A DNA stretch of 59,227 bases from an uncultured Lachnospiraceae bacterium. Lineage in GTDB: Bacteria > Bacillota > Clostridia > Lachnospirales > Lachnospiraceae. Shown here in pieces: positions 16,382-26,236 of the stretch. The DNA is taken from positions 1 through 59,227 of the forward strand of contig CATKXE010000010.1 of assembly GCA_949840465.1 (NCBI GenBank). The letters are read 5' to 3'. The notes beneath the pieces are model-generated. The model worked only from the letters and a program-made list of their open reading frames with translations. It ran no database searches and was not told the origin of the DNA. Position 1 is the first letter of the stretch, and every line of letters starts with the position of its first letter. A program made the position numbers and the translations under genes.

Positions 16382-17464
16382 ATGGATTTTGTACAGTACA
16401 AGTGTCCTTGCTGCGGTGCAGCGCTCCAGTTTTCACCGGGGTCTCAGAAGCTTTCCTGTGAAAGCTGCGGCAACCAATATGACTTAGAAACGCTTAAGCG
16501 GTATGAGCAGGATGAAAAAGCAGGGGGAGAACAGGAATTAAACTGGGAGTATCAGAAGGAAGCAGAGGGTGCGAAGAAGGCCGATAACGGGATGTATATT
16601 TGCCCGTCCTGCGGCGCAGAGATTGAAGCGGATGAGAATACGGTCAGCACTACCTGCCCTTATTGTGATAACGTGGTAGTGATTCGTGCGTCTGCCTCCG
16701 GCGAGTTTGAGCCGGATATGATGATCCCTTTTCAGATAAAAGGAGATAAGGCCCGGCAGATGCTGGAGAATTTTTGTAAAGGAAAGCATCTGCTTCCAGG
16801 GAATTTTCGGGATAGAAGTTATTTGAAAAACCTGAAAGGATACTATGTTCCATACTGGCTTTTTGATTGTAATGCATGTGCAGATATGAGTTTTGATGCA
16901 ACCCGTACCAGAGTATGGAGTGATTCGGAGTATGATTATCTGGAGACTTCTTATTATCTGGTCAACCGTGCGGGAACCATGGAATTCTATCATGTTCCGG
17001 TAGATGGAAGCACCGGGATGGACGACAGCACAACAGAGTCTATTGAGCCATTTGACTATGCGGCTTTGACGGAGTTTAATCCGGCTTATCTGGCCGGTTA
17101 TGAGACGGATAAGTATGATGTGGATTCAAAAACTGCTGAGGGCAGGGCGAAGGAAAGGCTATATAGGAGCGCGGAACAGGTGATACGCAGTACGGTCAAT
17201 GGATATGATACGGTGAGAATTAAGCGCAGGAACCTTGCGGCCAGCGACGGGAAGGTGCATTATGCCCTGCTTCCGGTTTGGCTTTTTGAGACGGTTTACG
17301 GGGATAAGAAGTATCAGTTTGCCATCAATGGGCAGACCGGGAAGATGGTCGGGGAACTTCCGGTAGATAAAGGCGCATTCTGGAAATATCTGTGCGGGTT
17401 TACGGCGATTGGGACAGTGGTGTGTTCGATTCTTGGAATCCTCTTATTTGGGGGTGTGCTGTGA
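16382..17464 (+). CDS. ydjG: YdjG-like double zinc-ribbon membrane protein
   Basis: A 360-residue protein with an N-terminal zinc ribbon (KCPCCGAALQF... CESCG), a second ribbon at about residues 72-97 (ICPSCGAEIE... CPYCD), a central beta-rich domain, and a C-terminal membrane segment (about 333-357). This is the arrangement of Bacillus YdjG, encoded with ydjH and ydjI. YdjG/YdjH are reported membrane partners that recruit YdjI and PspA during envelope stress (established knowledge, from memory). Start ATG follows AAAAAGGAGGG. It overlaps the next gene by one base (TGATG). No pspA homologue lies upstream here. Confidence 0.75.
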   Translation: MDFVQYKCPCCGAALQFSPGSQKLSCESCGNQYDLETLKRYEQDEKAGGEQELNWEYQKEAEGAKKADNGMYICPSCGAEIEADENTVSTTCPYCDNVVVIRASASGEFEPDMMIPFQIKGDKARQMLENFCKGKHLLPGNFRDRSYLKNLKGYYVPYWLFDCNACADMSFDATRTRVWSDSEYDYLETSYYLVNRAGTMEFYHVPVDGSTGMDDSTTESIEPFDYAALTEFNPAYLAGYETDKYDVDSKTAEGRAKERLYRSAEQVIRSTVNGYDTVRIKRRNLAASDGKVHYALLPVWLFETVYGDKKYQFAINGQTGKMVGELPVDKGAFWKYLCGFTAIGTVVCSILGILLFGGVL

Positions 17465-18306
17465 TGAAAAAAATAGTGATGGCGGTGTTGGCCGTATTGA
17501 TATTGGGATGGGGAAAAGGGCAGATATCCGAGGTTTTTGCGTCATACGTTGAAAGTAATGTTCCACAGAATAGTATGGGTCTTGAATATGGAATCGAGGG
17601 CTGGGTTCAGGATGATGCGGGGCTTTTGAGCGATCAGGAAGAGGATGCGTTGGAAAGCCAATGTACACAGGTTTTTCAAAAATATGACACAGGAATTTAT
17701 ATTGTAACTACCCCGGATTTCGGCGGCGGGGATATTAAGGAATGGCAGAGAGAGGTGTTTTCGGAATATGATCTGGGGGCAGGCAGTGACGGAAGCGGAG
17801 TAATGCTGGCTGTCAGCATGGCGGAACGTGACTGGGGACTGGTCGGGTTCGGCGCGGCACAGGAGGCATTTACTACATATGGAAGGGAACGGTTGGCAGA
17901 GAAGATCCTGGATGATCTGTCGGACGGGGATTTTTATGGGGCATTCTCCAGATACATTTCGATTGCGGATGATTATCTTCTTGCCGCTCAGGAGGGTTCG
18001 CCTTATTCGGAAAAACATCGGTATGGGGAAGGGTTTCGGATTCCGCTTATTATAGGGGTGTCGTTCCTGCTATCTTTGGGAGTTTCTGTGTGTGTGGTGA
18101 TGTCCTGGAAAAAGGGAATGAACACCAGAGTGCGTCAGAACGGTGCAATGGACTACTTAAAATCAGGAAGTTTTTATTTGTCCGAGCAATCAGATCTATT
18201 TTTGTATCATACGGTAAGCAGGACGCGGAAACCGCAGGAAAATTCTTCCGGGAGCAGCGGAGGAGGGATGCATTCTGACAGTTCGGGAACCAGTGGAAAG
18301 TTTTGA
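17464..18306 (+). CDS. ydjH: TPM-domain membrane protein, YdjH-like
   Basis: A 280-residue protein: N-terminal signal/anchor (about 4-27), then a TPM domain (about 45-180) with VQDDAGLLSDQEEDALE and the GIYIVTTPDFGGGDI strand, a second membrane segment (about 198-220) and a Gly/Ser-rich tail. TPM domains are found in extracytoplasmic proteins of varied function. The start overlaps the stop of the ydjG-like gene (TGATG), implying tight coupling, and the gene is followed by an SPFH gene, so it fits YdjH. The C-terminal GSSGGGMHSD tail is like that of YgcG-type proteins. Confidence 0.75.
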   Translation: MKKIVMAVLAVLILGWGKGQISEVFASYVESNVPQNSMGLEYGIEGWVQDDAGLLSDQEEDALESQCTQVFQKYDTGIYIVTTPDFGGGDIKEWQREVFSEYDLGAGSDGSGVMLAVSMAERDWGLVGFGAAQEAFTTYGRERLAEKILDDLSDGDFYGAFSRYISIADDYLLAAQEGSPYSEKHRYGEGFRIPLIIGVSFLLSLGVSVCVVMSWKKGMNTRVRQNGAMDYLKSGSFYLSEQSDLFLYHTVSRTRKPQENSSGSSGGGMHSDSSGTSGKF

Positions 18307-18335
18307 ATATCTTAGGGAAAGGCATGGTGTAAAAA

Positions 18336-19712
18336 ATGGGATTGATTAAAGCTGCATTTCAGGCAGTAGGAGGAACTCTTGCAGATCAGTGGAAGGAGTA
18401 TTTTTACTGTGACGCATTGGATGCGGATGTATTGGTGGCAAGGGGAATGCGCCGCGTGTCCGGACGTTCTTCCAATAAACGGGGCGATGATAATGTGATT
18501 ACGGACGGTTCTCATATCGCGGTAGCGGACGGCCAGTGTATGATTATTGTGGAGAATGGCAAGGTGGTGGACGCCTGTGCGGAGCCGGGGGCATATACCT
18601 ATGATATGGGTACCAGCCCTTCGGTATTCGGCGGTTCATTTTTGAATGGGTTGAAAGGAATCGCAAGAGAATCATGGGAGCGTTTTCAGTTTGGCGGAGG
18701 CGCAGGAAAGGATCAGCGTATTTATTATGTGAATATTAAGGAAATCCCCGGGAATAAATATGGCACGCCGAATCCGGTTCCATTCCGTGTGGTGGACAGG
18801 AATATCGGGCTGGATGTGGATATCTCGATCCGTTGTAACGGGGAATATTCATACCGCCTTGTGAATCCAATGGCTTTTTATGCCAATGTATGTGGAAATG
18901 TGGGAAATGTATACACCAGAGACCAGATTGATTCTATGCTGAAATCAGAGCTTTTGACCGCACTGCAGCCTGCGTTTTCCAGAATTTCAGAAATGGGGAT
19001 CCGTTATAGCGCTCTGCCGGGGCATACAATAGAAATAGCGGATGCACTGAATAATGTATTGTCCAAAAAATGGACAGAGCTTCGTGGAATCCAGATTTAT
19101 TCCTTTGGAATCAATAGTGTGACTGCATCCAAAGAGGATGAGGATATGATCAAACAGCTCCAGAAATCTGCGGTCATGCGGGATCCCAACATGGCTGCGG
19201 CTGCGCTGGCAGGCGCTCAGGCAGATGCAATGCGTACGGCGGCAGGCAATACAGCCGGAGCAATGACCGGATTTATGGGCATGGGAATGGCGCAGCAGGC
19301 AGGCGGCTCCAATATTCAAGGTTTGTATGAGATGGGGCGGCGGCAGGAGGCGGCGATTCCGGGAGCAGGGCGGATGGAGCAGTCAGGAAACTCCTTTGCG
19401 GGACAAGGGCAGCAATCAGGTCCGGCGTCAGAGAAAGCGGTTCAGGGATGGACCTGCTCTTGCGGCGCTGCGGGCAATACCGGGAAATTCTGTACGGAGT
19501 GCGGCGCACCGAAACCGGCGGAAGGATGGACTTGTTCCTGCGGCGCGGTGAATCAGGGAAAATTTTGTTCAGAATGTGGAAAACCAAAGCCTGCGGGGGC
19601 TTTGCAGTATAAGTGCGACAAGTGCGGATGGGAGCCGGAAGATCCCACAAAACCACCGAAATTCTGCCCGGAGTGCGGGGATCCGTTTGATGATGGAGAT
19701 ATACAGGCGTAG
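18336..19712 (+). CDS. ydjI: SPFH-domain protein with zinc ribbons, YdjI-like
   Basis: A 458-residue protein. The N-terminal ~300 residues form an SPFH (stomatin/prohibitin/flotillin-like) domain (MGLIKAAFQAVGGTLADQWKEY start; IGLDVDISIRCNGEYSYRL core). A Gly/Ala/Met-rich helix follows (about 285-350). The C-terminus has three zinc-ribbon-like units: WTCSCGAAG...CTECG, WTCSCGAVN...CSECG and YKCDKCGWE...CPECG. Bacillus YdjI has a similar plan and scaffolds PspA on the membrane. Last gene of the ydjGHI-like operon; ends at a hairpin (19719-19749). Confidence 0.78.
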   Translation: MGLIKAAFQAVGGTLADQWKEYFYCDALDADVLVARGMRRVSGRSSNKRGDDNVITDGSHIAVADGQCMIIVENGKVVDACAEPGAYTYDMGTSPSVFGGSFLNGLKGIARESWERFQFGGGAGKDQRIYYVNIKEIPGNKYGTPNPVPFRVVDRNIGLDVDISIRCNGEYSYRLVNPMAFYANVCGNVGNVYTRDQIDSMLKSELLTALQPAFSRISEMGIRYSALPGHTIEIADALNNVLSKKWTELRGIQIYSFGINSVTASKEDEDMIKQLQKSAVMRDPNMAAAALAGAQADAMRTAAGNTAGAMTGFMGMGMAQQAGGSNIQGLYEMGRRQEAAIPGAGRMEQSGNSFAGQGQQSGPASEKAVQGWTCSCGAAGNTGKFCTECGAPKPAEGWTCSCGAVNQGKFCSECGKPKPAGALQYKCDKCGWEPEDPTKPPKFCPECGDPFDDGDIQA

Positions 19713-19718
19713 GAGTTT

Positions 19719-19749
19719 AAAAAAGCTGCCAGAATGAGGCGGCTTTTTT
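19719..19749 (+). terminator. Terminator after ydjI-like gene
   Basis: AAAAAGCTGCC paired with GGCGGCTTTTT (one G-U pair), 8-base loop, six T at the 3' end. It starts a few bases after the ydjI-like stop. Confidence 0.85.
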
Positions 19750-19908
19750 GTTTATGTTCGTGGAAGCATTCCATGGCGGGGCGGGGAGCAGGCTATCGCC
19801 TTTAAAAATCCATGGAAATATTTCCAGAGGGTTCAATGTTGAGAATTTATGAAAAATCAGCTATAATTTTGTATAACACTTTTCAAGATAATCGGATATG
19901 GGTGAACA

Positions 19909-21036
19909 ATGGAAGAGAAGAAAAAAGCGGGGACAACAGAAAAGAGGCTTTTGCTTGCCTGTGTTTTATTCACAGCGGCCGGGGTTTTGATGGTATGCGC
20001 GAGGCAGATACCGGGATTTGCAGAATGGTATTCAGTACATATTTATAAAAAATTAACGGGATTGATTGGAAGGGCGACAGGGTTGGTACCTTTTTCTATT
20101 GTGGAGTTTGGACTATATCTGCTTCTTGCTGTAATTCCTATCTCAGGCCTGTGGATGCTTGTAAAAGCAGTTCGTTCAGAAAACGGGGGAATGCGGGCGC
20201 TCAAGTGGGCGTCAGGATTATTTCTTACGGCATCGGTGCTTATGTTCCTCTATACTGTGAATTGTGGAATTAACTACCAGAGAGAATCTTTTTCACAAAA
20301 AGCAGGGATTTTGGCAGACCAGTATACAGCGGAGGAATTGAAAGAAGTCTGTGTATGGCTGACGGGGGAAGTGAATGGCCGTGCTGCTCAGGTAGAACGC
20401 AATATAGACGGAGAGATGGTTTTAGGAACTGATCAGGAACAGCCGGATGCAGGAGGAATTTTAGAAACTCCTGTAAATGCCGCGGTTCATGCGATGGAAA
20501 CGTTAGCAGGGAAATATCCCGATATGGAGGGATATTATCCCCGGCCCAAACCGGTCTGTGTGTCTGAAATTTTGTCTTATCAGGGTCTAAGCGGAGTTTA
20601 TTCTCCCTTTACCGTAGAGGCAAACTACAACGCGGATATGCCGGACTATCATCTTCCTTTTACCCTTTGCCACGAACTGTCCCATTTGAGAGGGTTTATG
20701 CAGGAGGAAGAGGCCAATTTTATTGCATTTCTTGCATGCTCTGGGTCGGAGAGGGTGGATTTTCAATATAGCGGTTATCTGCTGGCATGGTCATACAGTA
20801 TGAGTGCGCTGCGGAGGACGTCGGCAGAGGACTGGCAGGAAGTCAGGACGGAATTGGATGAAATTGTAGAGACAGATCTGCGGGTGAATGCCAGGTTCTG
20901 GGATGCTTACGACGGAAAGGTGGCGGAGGTTTCTGATAAAGTAAATGATACTTATTTAAAGGCGAATGGACAGAATGATGGGGTACATAGCTACGGAAAA
21001 ATGGTGGATCTGCTGATTGCGTACACGAAAAGATGA
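19909..21036 (+). CDS. DUF3810 family membrane metallopeptidase-like protein
   Basis: A 375-residue membrane protein with three N-terminal hydrophobic segments (about 15-35, 60-85, 100-125) followed by a soluble C-terminal domain. A zinc-peptidase motif HELSH is present at 255-259 (CHELSHLRG), with EEEANFIAFLA downstream, whose Glu could be the third ligand. DUF3810 members show this pattern; their substrates are unknown. Flanked by the ydjGHI-like operon and the hydratase, with its own gap on each side. No strong ribosome binding site precedes ATG 19909. Confidence 0.8.
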   Translation: MEEKKKAGTTEKRLLLACVLFTAAGVLMVCARQIPGFAEWYSVHIYKKLTGLIGRATGLVPFSIVEFGLYLLLAVIPISGLWMLVKAVRSENGGMRALKWASGLFLTASVLMFLYTVNCGINYQRESFSQKAGILADQYTAEELKEVCVWLTGEVNGRAAQVERNIDGEMVLGTDQEQPDAGGILETPVNAAVHAMETLAGKYPDMEGYYPRPKPVCVSEILSYQGLSGVYSPFTVEANYNADMPDYHLPFTLCHELSHLRGFMQEEEANFIAFLACSGSERVDFQYSGYLLAWSYSMSALRRTSAEDWQEVRTELDEIVETDLRVNARFWDAYDGKVAEVSDKVNDTYLKANGQNDGVHSYGKMVDLLIAYTKR

Positions 21037-21252
21037 CTTTTCATGTGCTGGAGGCCGGGCTTTCTCTGTTTTAGTATCTATAAGAGGTGACTATGAACGT
21101 TCGTCCATGCTTTCAATGTATTTATGAATAAAATATAGAAGTGCAGCTTTACAACAGTACTTTACCATGATAAAATAGCATCCGTAATAAGAGTAGCTTT
21201 GAAACGATTATATAACCTTTTAGGTACTCTGATATTGAGAAAGGAGTAGTAA

Positions 21253-23520
21253 ATGATCAAATTATACGACAATGGTGTATATCTGCTGAACGGTACAGAT
21301 ATTGTGGAAGATACCGGCAACGTGCAGGTTCCGCTTCCTGGGGAGGAAGCAGCAAAAAATACGATGGCATACCATATTTTAAGTTGCCATAATACCTCCG
21401 GGAATATGGAACGGCTGCAGATTAAATTTGACAAGCTGACCTCCCATGATATTACATTTGTGGGAATTATCCAGACGGCGAGGGCTTCGGGGCTTGAAAA
21501 ATTTCCGATTCCATATGTGCTGACTAACTGCCACAATTCTCTCTGCGCGGTAGGCGGCACGATTAATGAAGATGATCATATGTTCGGCCTGACCTGTGCG
21601 AAAAAATACGGCGGCGTTTATGTTCCGCCTCATCAGGCAGTGATCCATCAGTATGCAAGAGAGATGCTTGCAGGCGGCGGTAGGATGATTCTTGGGTCGG
21701 ACAGCCATACAAGATACGGCGCATTGGGAACCATGGCTATGGGGGAAGGCGGACCGGAACTTGTAAAACAGCTTTTGAACAAGACGTATGATATCCGTAT
21801 GCCCGGCGTAATCGGGATCTATTTGGACGGCGAGCCAATGAAAGGCGTAGGCCCGCAGGATGTGGCGCTGGCAATCATCGGGGCGACATTTGGAAATGGC
21901 TATGTTAATAATAAAGTCATGGAATTTGTGGGACCGGGCGTGAAGAAGCTGAGCGCGGATTTCCGTATTGGAATCGACGTAATGACCACAGAGACAACCT
22001 GTCTTTCTTCTATCTGGACAACGGATGAGAAGATTCAGGAATTTTATGAGATCCATGGAAGAAGCGAGGATTATAAGGAACTGAATCCTGGAGCATGTAC
22101 ATATTATGACGGTATGGTATATGTAAATTTAAGCGAGATCAGGCCCATGGTCGCTATGCCGTTCCATCCAAGCAATGTGTACACGATTGATGAATTGAAC
22201 GAAAACCTGAAGGATATCCTTCACGATGTGGAGAAGAAGGCGCTTGTGAGCCTGGACGGTGCGGTGGATTATTCACTGCAGGATAAAGTAGTAGACGGAA
22301 AGCTTTATGTAGAGCAGGGGATCATTGCCGGCTGTGCAGGCGGCGGATTTGAAAATATCTGTGCCGCTGCGGATATCATCAGAGGCAGGAGCATCGGTGC
22401 AGAGGCCTTTACATTCAGTGTGTATCCGGCCAGCACGCCGGTGTATATGGAACTTGTAAAAAATGGCGCAGTGGCGGATCTGATTGCGGCAGGAACCATT
22501 GTAAAGACGGCGTTCTGCGGGCCTTGCTTCGGCGCAGGGGATACTCCGGCCAACAATGCGCTGTCCATCCGCCATTCTACAAGGAACTTCCCAAACCGGG
22601 AGGGATCCAAATTACAGAACGGACAGATTTCCTCTGTGGCGCTGATGGATGCCCGCTCGATTGCGGCAACGGCCGCCAATCAGGGATTCCTGACCCCGGC
22701 TACAGCAATGGATGTGGAATACAAAGGGCAGAAATATCATTTTGATAAAAGCATTTATGCAAACCGCGTATTTGACAGCAAGGGAGTGGCAGACCCATCC
22801 GTGGAAATCCAGTTTGGCCCGAATATCAAGGACTGGCCGGCAATGTCCGCATTACCGGAAAACCTGATCCTGAAGGTGGTGTCAGAGATCCATGACCCGG
22901 TGACTACTACAGACGAGCTGATTCCGTCCGGCGAGACCTCGTCTTACCGTTCCAATCCACTGGGGCTGGCAGAATTTGCATTATCCAGAAAAGATCCTGC
23001 CTATGTAGGTCGCGCGAAGGAAGTGCAGGCTGCGCAGAAAGCAATCGAATCAGGCAAATGCCCACTGGATGCTCTGGAGGAATTAAAGCCGGTTATGGCT
23101 GCAATCCAGAAAGACTATCCTGAAGCCGGAAAGGGAAATATCGGCGTGGGAAGCACTATATTTGCCGTAAAGCCGGGAGACGGCTCTGCACGTGAACAGG
23201 CCGCTTCCTGCCAGAAAGTGCTGGGCGGCTGGGCCAATATTGCCAATGAATATGCCACCAAGCGGTACCGTTCGAACCTGATCAACTGGGGGATGCTTCC
23301 ATTTTTGACGGAAGCGGATCATGAAGCTCTTCCGTTTAAGAATGGAGATTATCTGTTTGTACCTCAGGTGCGTAAGATGGTGGAAGAAAAGCAGTCCACA
23401 GTGAAAGCATATGTTGTGAGGGAAGGACTGGAAGAGATGGAACTAAAGCTTGGTGAAATGACCGATGCGGAGAGGGAGATTATACTTAAAGGATGCCTGA
23501 TTAATTATTACAGAGGTTAA
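21253..23520 (+). CDS. Aconitase-superfamily hydratase
   Basis: A 755-residue aconitase-type enzyme with all cluster ligands: Cys361 (GCAGGG), Cys422 and Cys425 (FCGPC), plus the GSDSHT motif (148-153) and SSNPLG-like substrate loop (SYRSNPLG). Spacing equals that of mitochondrial aconitase. It should hold a 4Fe-4S cluster and interconvert a hydroxyacid such as citrate or isocitrate, but the N-terminal region differs from typical AcnA/AcnB and clostridial genomes annotate relatives simply as hydratase. Substrate is therefore uncertain. Start ATG has GAAAGGAG upstream. Ends before a two-way terminator. Confidence 0.85.
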   Translation: MIKLYDNGVYLLNGTDIVEDTGNVQVPLPGEEAAKNTMAYHILSCHNTSGNMERLQIKFDKLTSHDITFVGIIQTARASGLEKFPIPYVLTNCHNSLCAVGGTINEDDHMFGLTCAKKYGGVYVPPHQAVIHQYAREMLAGGGRMILGSDSHTRYGALGTMAMGEGGPELVKQLLNKTYDIRMPGVIGIYLDGEPMKGVGPQDVALAIIGATFGNGYVNNKVMEFVGPGVKKLSADFRIGIDVMTTETTCLSSIWTTDEKIQEFYEIHGRSEDYKELNPGACTYYDGMVYVNLSEIRPMVAMPFHPSNVYTIDELNENLKDILHDVEKKALVSLDGAVDYSLQDKVVDGKLYVEQGIIAGCAGGGFENICAAADIIRGRSIGAEAFTFSVYPASTPVYMELVKNGAVADLIAAGTIVKTAFCGPCFGAGDTPANNALSIRHSTRNFPNREGSKLQNGQISSVALMDARSIAATAANQGFLTPATAMDVEYKGQKYHFDKSIYANRVFDSKGVADPSVEIQFGPNIKDWPAMSALPENLILKVVSEIHDPVTTTDELIPSGETSSYRSNPLGLAEFALSRKDPAYVGRAKEVQAAQKAIESGKCPLDALEELKPVMAAIQKDYPEAGKGNIGVGSTIFAVKPGDGSAREQAASCQKVLGGWANIANEYATKRYRSNLINWGMLPFLTEADHEALPFKNGDYLFVPQVRKMVEEKQSTVKAYVVREGLEEMELKLGEMTDAEREIILKGCLINYYRG

Positions 23521-23587
23521 GATTACCTGTGAAAAAATGGATATGCCTGCATGTCCATTTGGCTCATTGCTTCGCGGGAATAAAAAG

Positions 23588-23620
23588 AAAGCCGATTATT
23601 CTTTGAGAATAATCGGCTTT
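23588..23620. terminator. Bidirectional terminator, hydratase/chemoreceptor
   Basis: Perfect 15-bp inverted repeat (AAAGCCGATTATTCT at 23588-23602 and complement at 23606-23620) with a 3-base loop, lying between convergent genes and flanked by A and T runs. Confidence 0.88.
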
Positions 23621-23665
23621 TAAAATATATTTCGAAAGATCAGTAACGAATAAAACGGTACTTCA

Positions 23666-25324
23666 CTATCTCTTCAGTTTGAACTTCTTTGTCTGCTCTT
23701 CCAACAAATGCGCCTGTTCAAAAAGCTCTGCACTGACCGCCGCAGATTCCTGGCTGCTGGCTGAATTGGACTGTACAACAGAGGAAATCTGTCCGATTCC
23801 GTCGGTTACCTGTGAAATAGAATCTGCTTCTCCCTGAATAGCCTGGGCAATCGTACCGATCGCACTGTTGGACTGTTCTACTAACTCCAGTGTCTTTTTC
23901 AGTGTCTGGGAAACCTTTCCTACAATCTCTGTGCCGCGTTGTGTTGTCTGGACAGAATTCTCGATCAATTCCTTCGTCGCCTTGGCTGCTTCGTCAGATT
24001 TAGCCGCCAGATTACGAACTTCATCGGATACTACGGCAAATCCTTTTCCTGCTTCGCCTGCGCGCGCGGCTTCAACGGCGGCGTTAAGCGCCAGGATATT
24101 GGTCTGGAAAGCAATATTCTCAATCGTAGCAATAATATTGCCGATCTGCTGGGAAGCACCGCTGATATCTTCCATGGCTTTCACCATCTGTTCCATCTGC
24201 TGGCTGCTGACAGATACCTGTTCCCCGGTCATGCGGGCGTTCTTCTGTGCTTCGGCGGCAGACTCTGCATTGCGGCCTGCATTTCTGGATAGTTCTTCTA
24301 AAGTAGCATACAACTGCTCCACGGCGCTGGCCTGCTGGGTTGCGCCCTGGGACAGGATCTGGGAGCTGCCGGACAACTGCTTGGCATCGCTGGACACCCT
24401 CTGCTCTGCCTGATAAATATGGGAAATCGTACCGGACAGCGTTGTGGTAAATGTATTCAGAGAATTTTCGATGGAGCGGAAATCTCCGATATAAGGCACG
24501 GATGTGCTTACGTCAAAATTGCCCTTGGCAAGCTCGCCCATAATTCGGTTCAGATCCTCTACGTAGCTATGTATCGCCTGCACGGATTTATTCAAGGTGG
24601 CCGCCAGATCTCCCAATTCGTTTTCAGAAGAGTAATCCAGATCCAGATTCAGGATACCTTCCTGAAGAGGAGAGGATTTTTCCGTGATAAGAATCAGCGG
24701 TTTGACCACATGTTTTAATACATACTGTATCAGGCTACCCAGGAAGAACAGCGCAATGGCAAGGCAAATACCGCACAGGACATTCATGGTAAAGATCCTT
24801 TGGGTCATTTTTGCATTGCTCAGTTCGTTCTCTTCAATCCCTTTTTCAACAACCTCATCCAAAATCCCTACCAGAGTAGTCAGGTTGGAGAGGATCGTAT
24901 CACGGTAATAGGACTGTGCACGCTGAGGGCTTGTTTTCAACAAATCCAGAACCTGAACGGCAGATTCGTGCAGTTCTTTGTGTAAGGGCTCCATCTCGGA
25001 ACGCAATGCCAGAATATCCGGATCTTCTGTACCTGCTTCCCCATAGAGCCACTGTCCCAGAACGCAGGTCGTGGGATCTGTGCTTCCGGTAAATTCGGTA
25101 TTAGCATACAAAGCGCTGCTCAGTCCGCTGGACCATTTATAATGGGCAGTCTCGGCACTCTGCACTGTACGCAGGAGCGAGGAAATTTCTTCATTCGATT
25201 TTTGGGTATCCTGAATTTTGAAAATATTTACCGTCATCACGCAGCTGAAAAAAACGATGGAAATCAATGCAGCAGCTACGCGTATTCCAACGGTCTTTTT
25301 GATACTTTTCCGCATAGTATACAT
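23666..25324 (-). CDS. Methyl-accepting chemotaxis protein, CZB-like sensor
   Basis: A 552-residue chemoreceptor. TM1 at about 11-31, extracellular part 32-172, TM2 at about 173-198, HAMP, then the methyl-accepting domain with the hairpin tip [20 protein letters not shown]. The extracellular part contains a CZB-like pattern: [17 protein letters not shown] and LHKELHES, which match the His/Cys/His/His zinc ligands of chemoreceptor zinc-binding domains. CZB domains usually occur at the cytoplasmic C-terminus, so the outside location is unusual. Could respond to zinc or to oxidants such as hypochlorite (family knowledge; inference here). Promoter at 25368-25397. Confidence 0.9.
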   Translation of the reverse strand: MYTMRKSIKKTVGIRVAAALISIVFFSCVMTVNIFKIQDTQKSNEEISSLLRTVQSAETAHYKWSSGLSSALYANTEFTGSTDPTTCVLGQWLYGEAGTEDPDILALRSEMEPLHKELHESAVQVLDLLKTSPQRAQSYYRDTILSNLTTLVGILDEVVEKGIEENELSNAKMTQRIFTMNVLCGICLAIALFFLGSLIQYVLKHVVKPLILITEKSSPLQEGILNLDLDYSSENELGDLAATLNKSVQAIHSYVEDLNRIMGELAKGNFDVSTSVPYIGDFRSIENSLNTFTTTLSGTISHIYQAEQRVSSDAKQLSGSSQILSQGATQQASAVEQLYATLEELSRNAGRNAESAAEAQKNARMTGEQVSVSSQQMEQMVKAMEDISGASQQIGNIIATIENIAFQTNILALNAAVEAARAGEAGKGFAVVSDEVRNLAAKSDEAAKATKELIENSVQTTQRGTEIVGKVSQTLKKTLELVEQSNSAIGTIAQAIQGEADSISQVTDGIGQISSVVQSNSASSQESAAVSAELFEQAHLLEEQTKKFKLKR

Positions 25325-25367
25325 CCTTTCTCTCTTTCTTTATTAGATATTTGCATAATTATAATTT

Positions 25368-25397
25368 AGTATAACATGACATGGAGGGAAATTTCAA
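25368..25397 (-). promoter_or_regulatory. Sigma-A-type promoter of the chemoreceptor
   Basis: Minus strand TTGAAA (25397-25392), 18-base spacer, TATACT (25373-25368), about 45 bases before the chemoreceptor start. Confidence 0.6.
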
Positions 25398-25426
25398 CAA
25401 TTTCATAAAACTTCCTGAGATTCTTT

Positions 25427-25442
25427 CTTACATTTTTGTAAG
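25427..25442. promoter_or_regulatory. Palindrome CTTACA-TTTT-TGTAAG, putative operator
   Basis: A perfect 6+4+6 palindrome about 100 bases upstream of the response-regulator gene. The same half-sites and spacing recur upstream of the ABC transporter (27470-27485). I read it as the binding site of the adjacent response regulator (inference). Confidence 0.55.
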
Positions 25443-25543
25443 CGGAAATTTTGTGGAAATGATGTATAATAACGCTAAACGTTCTTTTTATAACTAAATA
25501 CATTTTTTTAGAAAGATTAATATGTCTAAAGGGGGAATTTTAT

Positions 25544-26230
25544 TTGCAGAAAATATTACTTCTTGAAGATGATATCAGCCTGATTGACGGACTGGTATAT
25601 TCTCTTAAAAAGAATGGGTTTCAGATTAAATCAGCCAGAACGATCAGGGAGGCGGAAAAATTGTTTGAAGTAGAGGGAGATTTCGACCTGCTTCTGTTTG
25701 ACGTGACGCTGCCTGACGGAAATGCGTTCTCATTGTGCGCAAAACTGAGGGAAACAGGCAGTCAGGTTCCGATTATATTCCTGACGGCATCGGATGAAGA
25801 GACCAGTGTGATACAGGGCCTGGACTGCGGTGGGGACGACTATGTTACGAAACCCTTCAAACTGGGGGAATTGTGTTCAAGGATCCGCGCCCTGCTTAGG
25901 CGCAGCAATATGCTGAGTCCGGGAGAGGGAATCATACGTTCCGGAAATCTGACGGTAAATCTGGCGGAAGGAAGGGTATTTCTGGGAGAAAAGGCCGTGG
26001 AATTTACCGGGGCGGAATACCGCCTGCTTTGCCTGTTTTTGAACAACAGCGGAAGAGTCCTGACCCGTGGGATGATTCTGGACAGGCTCTGGGACGGCAA
26101 CGGAAATTTTGTGGATGATAATACCTTATCGGTTTATGTGCGCCGCCTGCGTGAAAAACTGGAAAAGAACCCGTCTCAGCCGGAACATCTGAAAACGGTT
26201 CGGGGGTTCGGATACCAGTGGAAGGAGTGA
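25544..26230 (+). CDS. OmpR/PhoB-family response regulator
   Basis: A 228-residue regulator. Receiver domain with acidic pocket LLEDD, phospho-acceptor Asp in LLFDVTLPDG (about 51), Thr in FLTASD and Lys in VTKPFK. C-terminal winged helix ends with the usual TVRGFGYQWKE. Start is TTG after AAAGGGGGAA. The sensor kinase follows by 6 bp, then an ABC transporter, the arrangement of BceRS/VncRS-type systems that respond to cell-envelope-active peptides. Expected to bind the CTTACA-N4-TGTAA palindromes at 25427 and 27470. Confidence 0.93.
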   Translation: MQKILLLEDDISLIDGLVYSLKKNGFQIKSARTIREAEKLFEVEGDFDLLLFDVTLPDGNAFSLCAKLRETGSQVPIIFLTASDEETSVIQGLDCGGDDYVTKPFKLGELCSRIRALLRRSNMLSPGEGIIRSGNLTVNLAEGRVFLGEKAVEFTGAEYRLLCLFLNNSGRVLTRGMILDRLWDGNGNFVDDNTLSVYVRRLREKLEKNPSQPEHLKTVRGFGYQWKE

Positions 26231-26236
26231 GCAGTC

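Noticed and set aside
21379..22056. 225-codon open frame antisense to the hydratase
   Set aside because: Opposite a full aconitase-family gene whose cluster ligands are all in place; no ribosome binding site.
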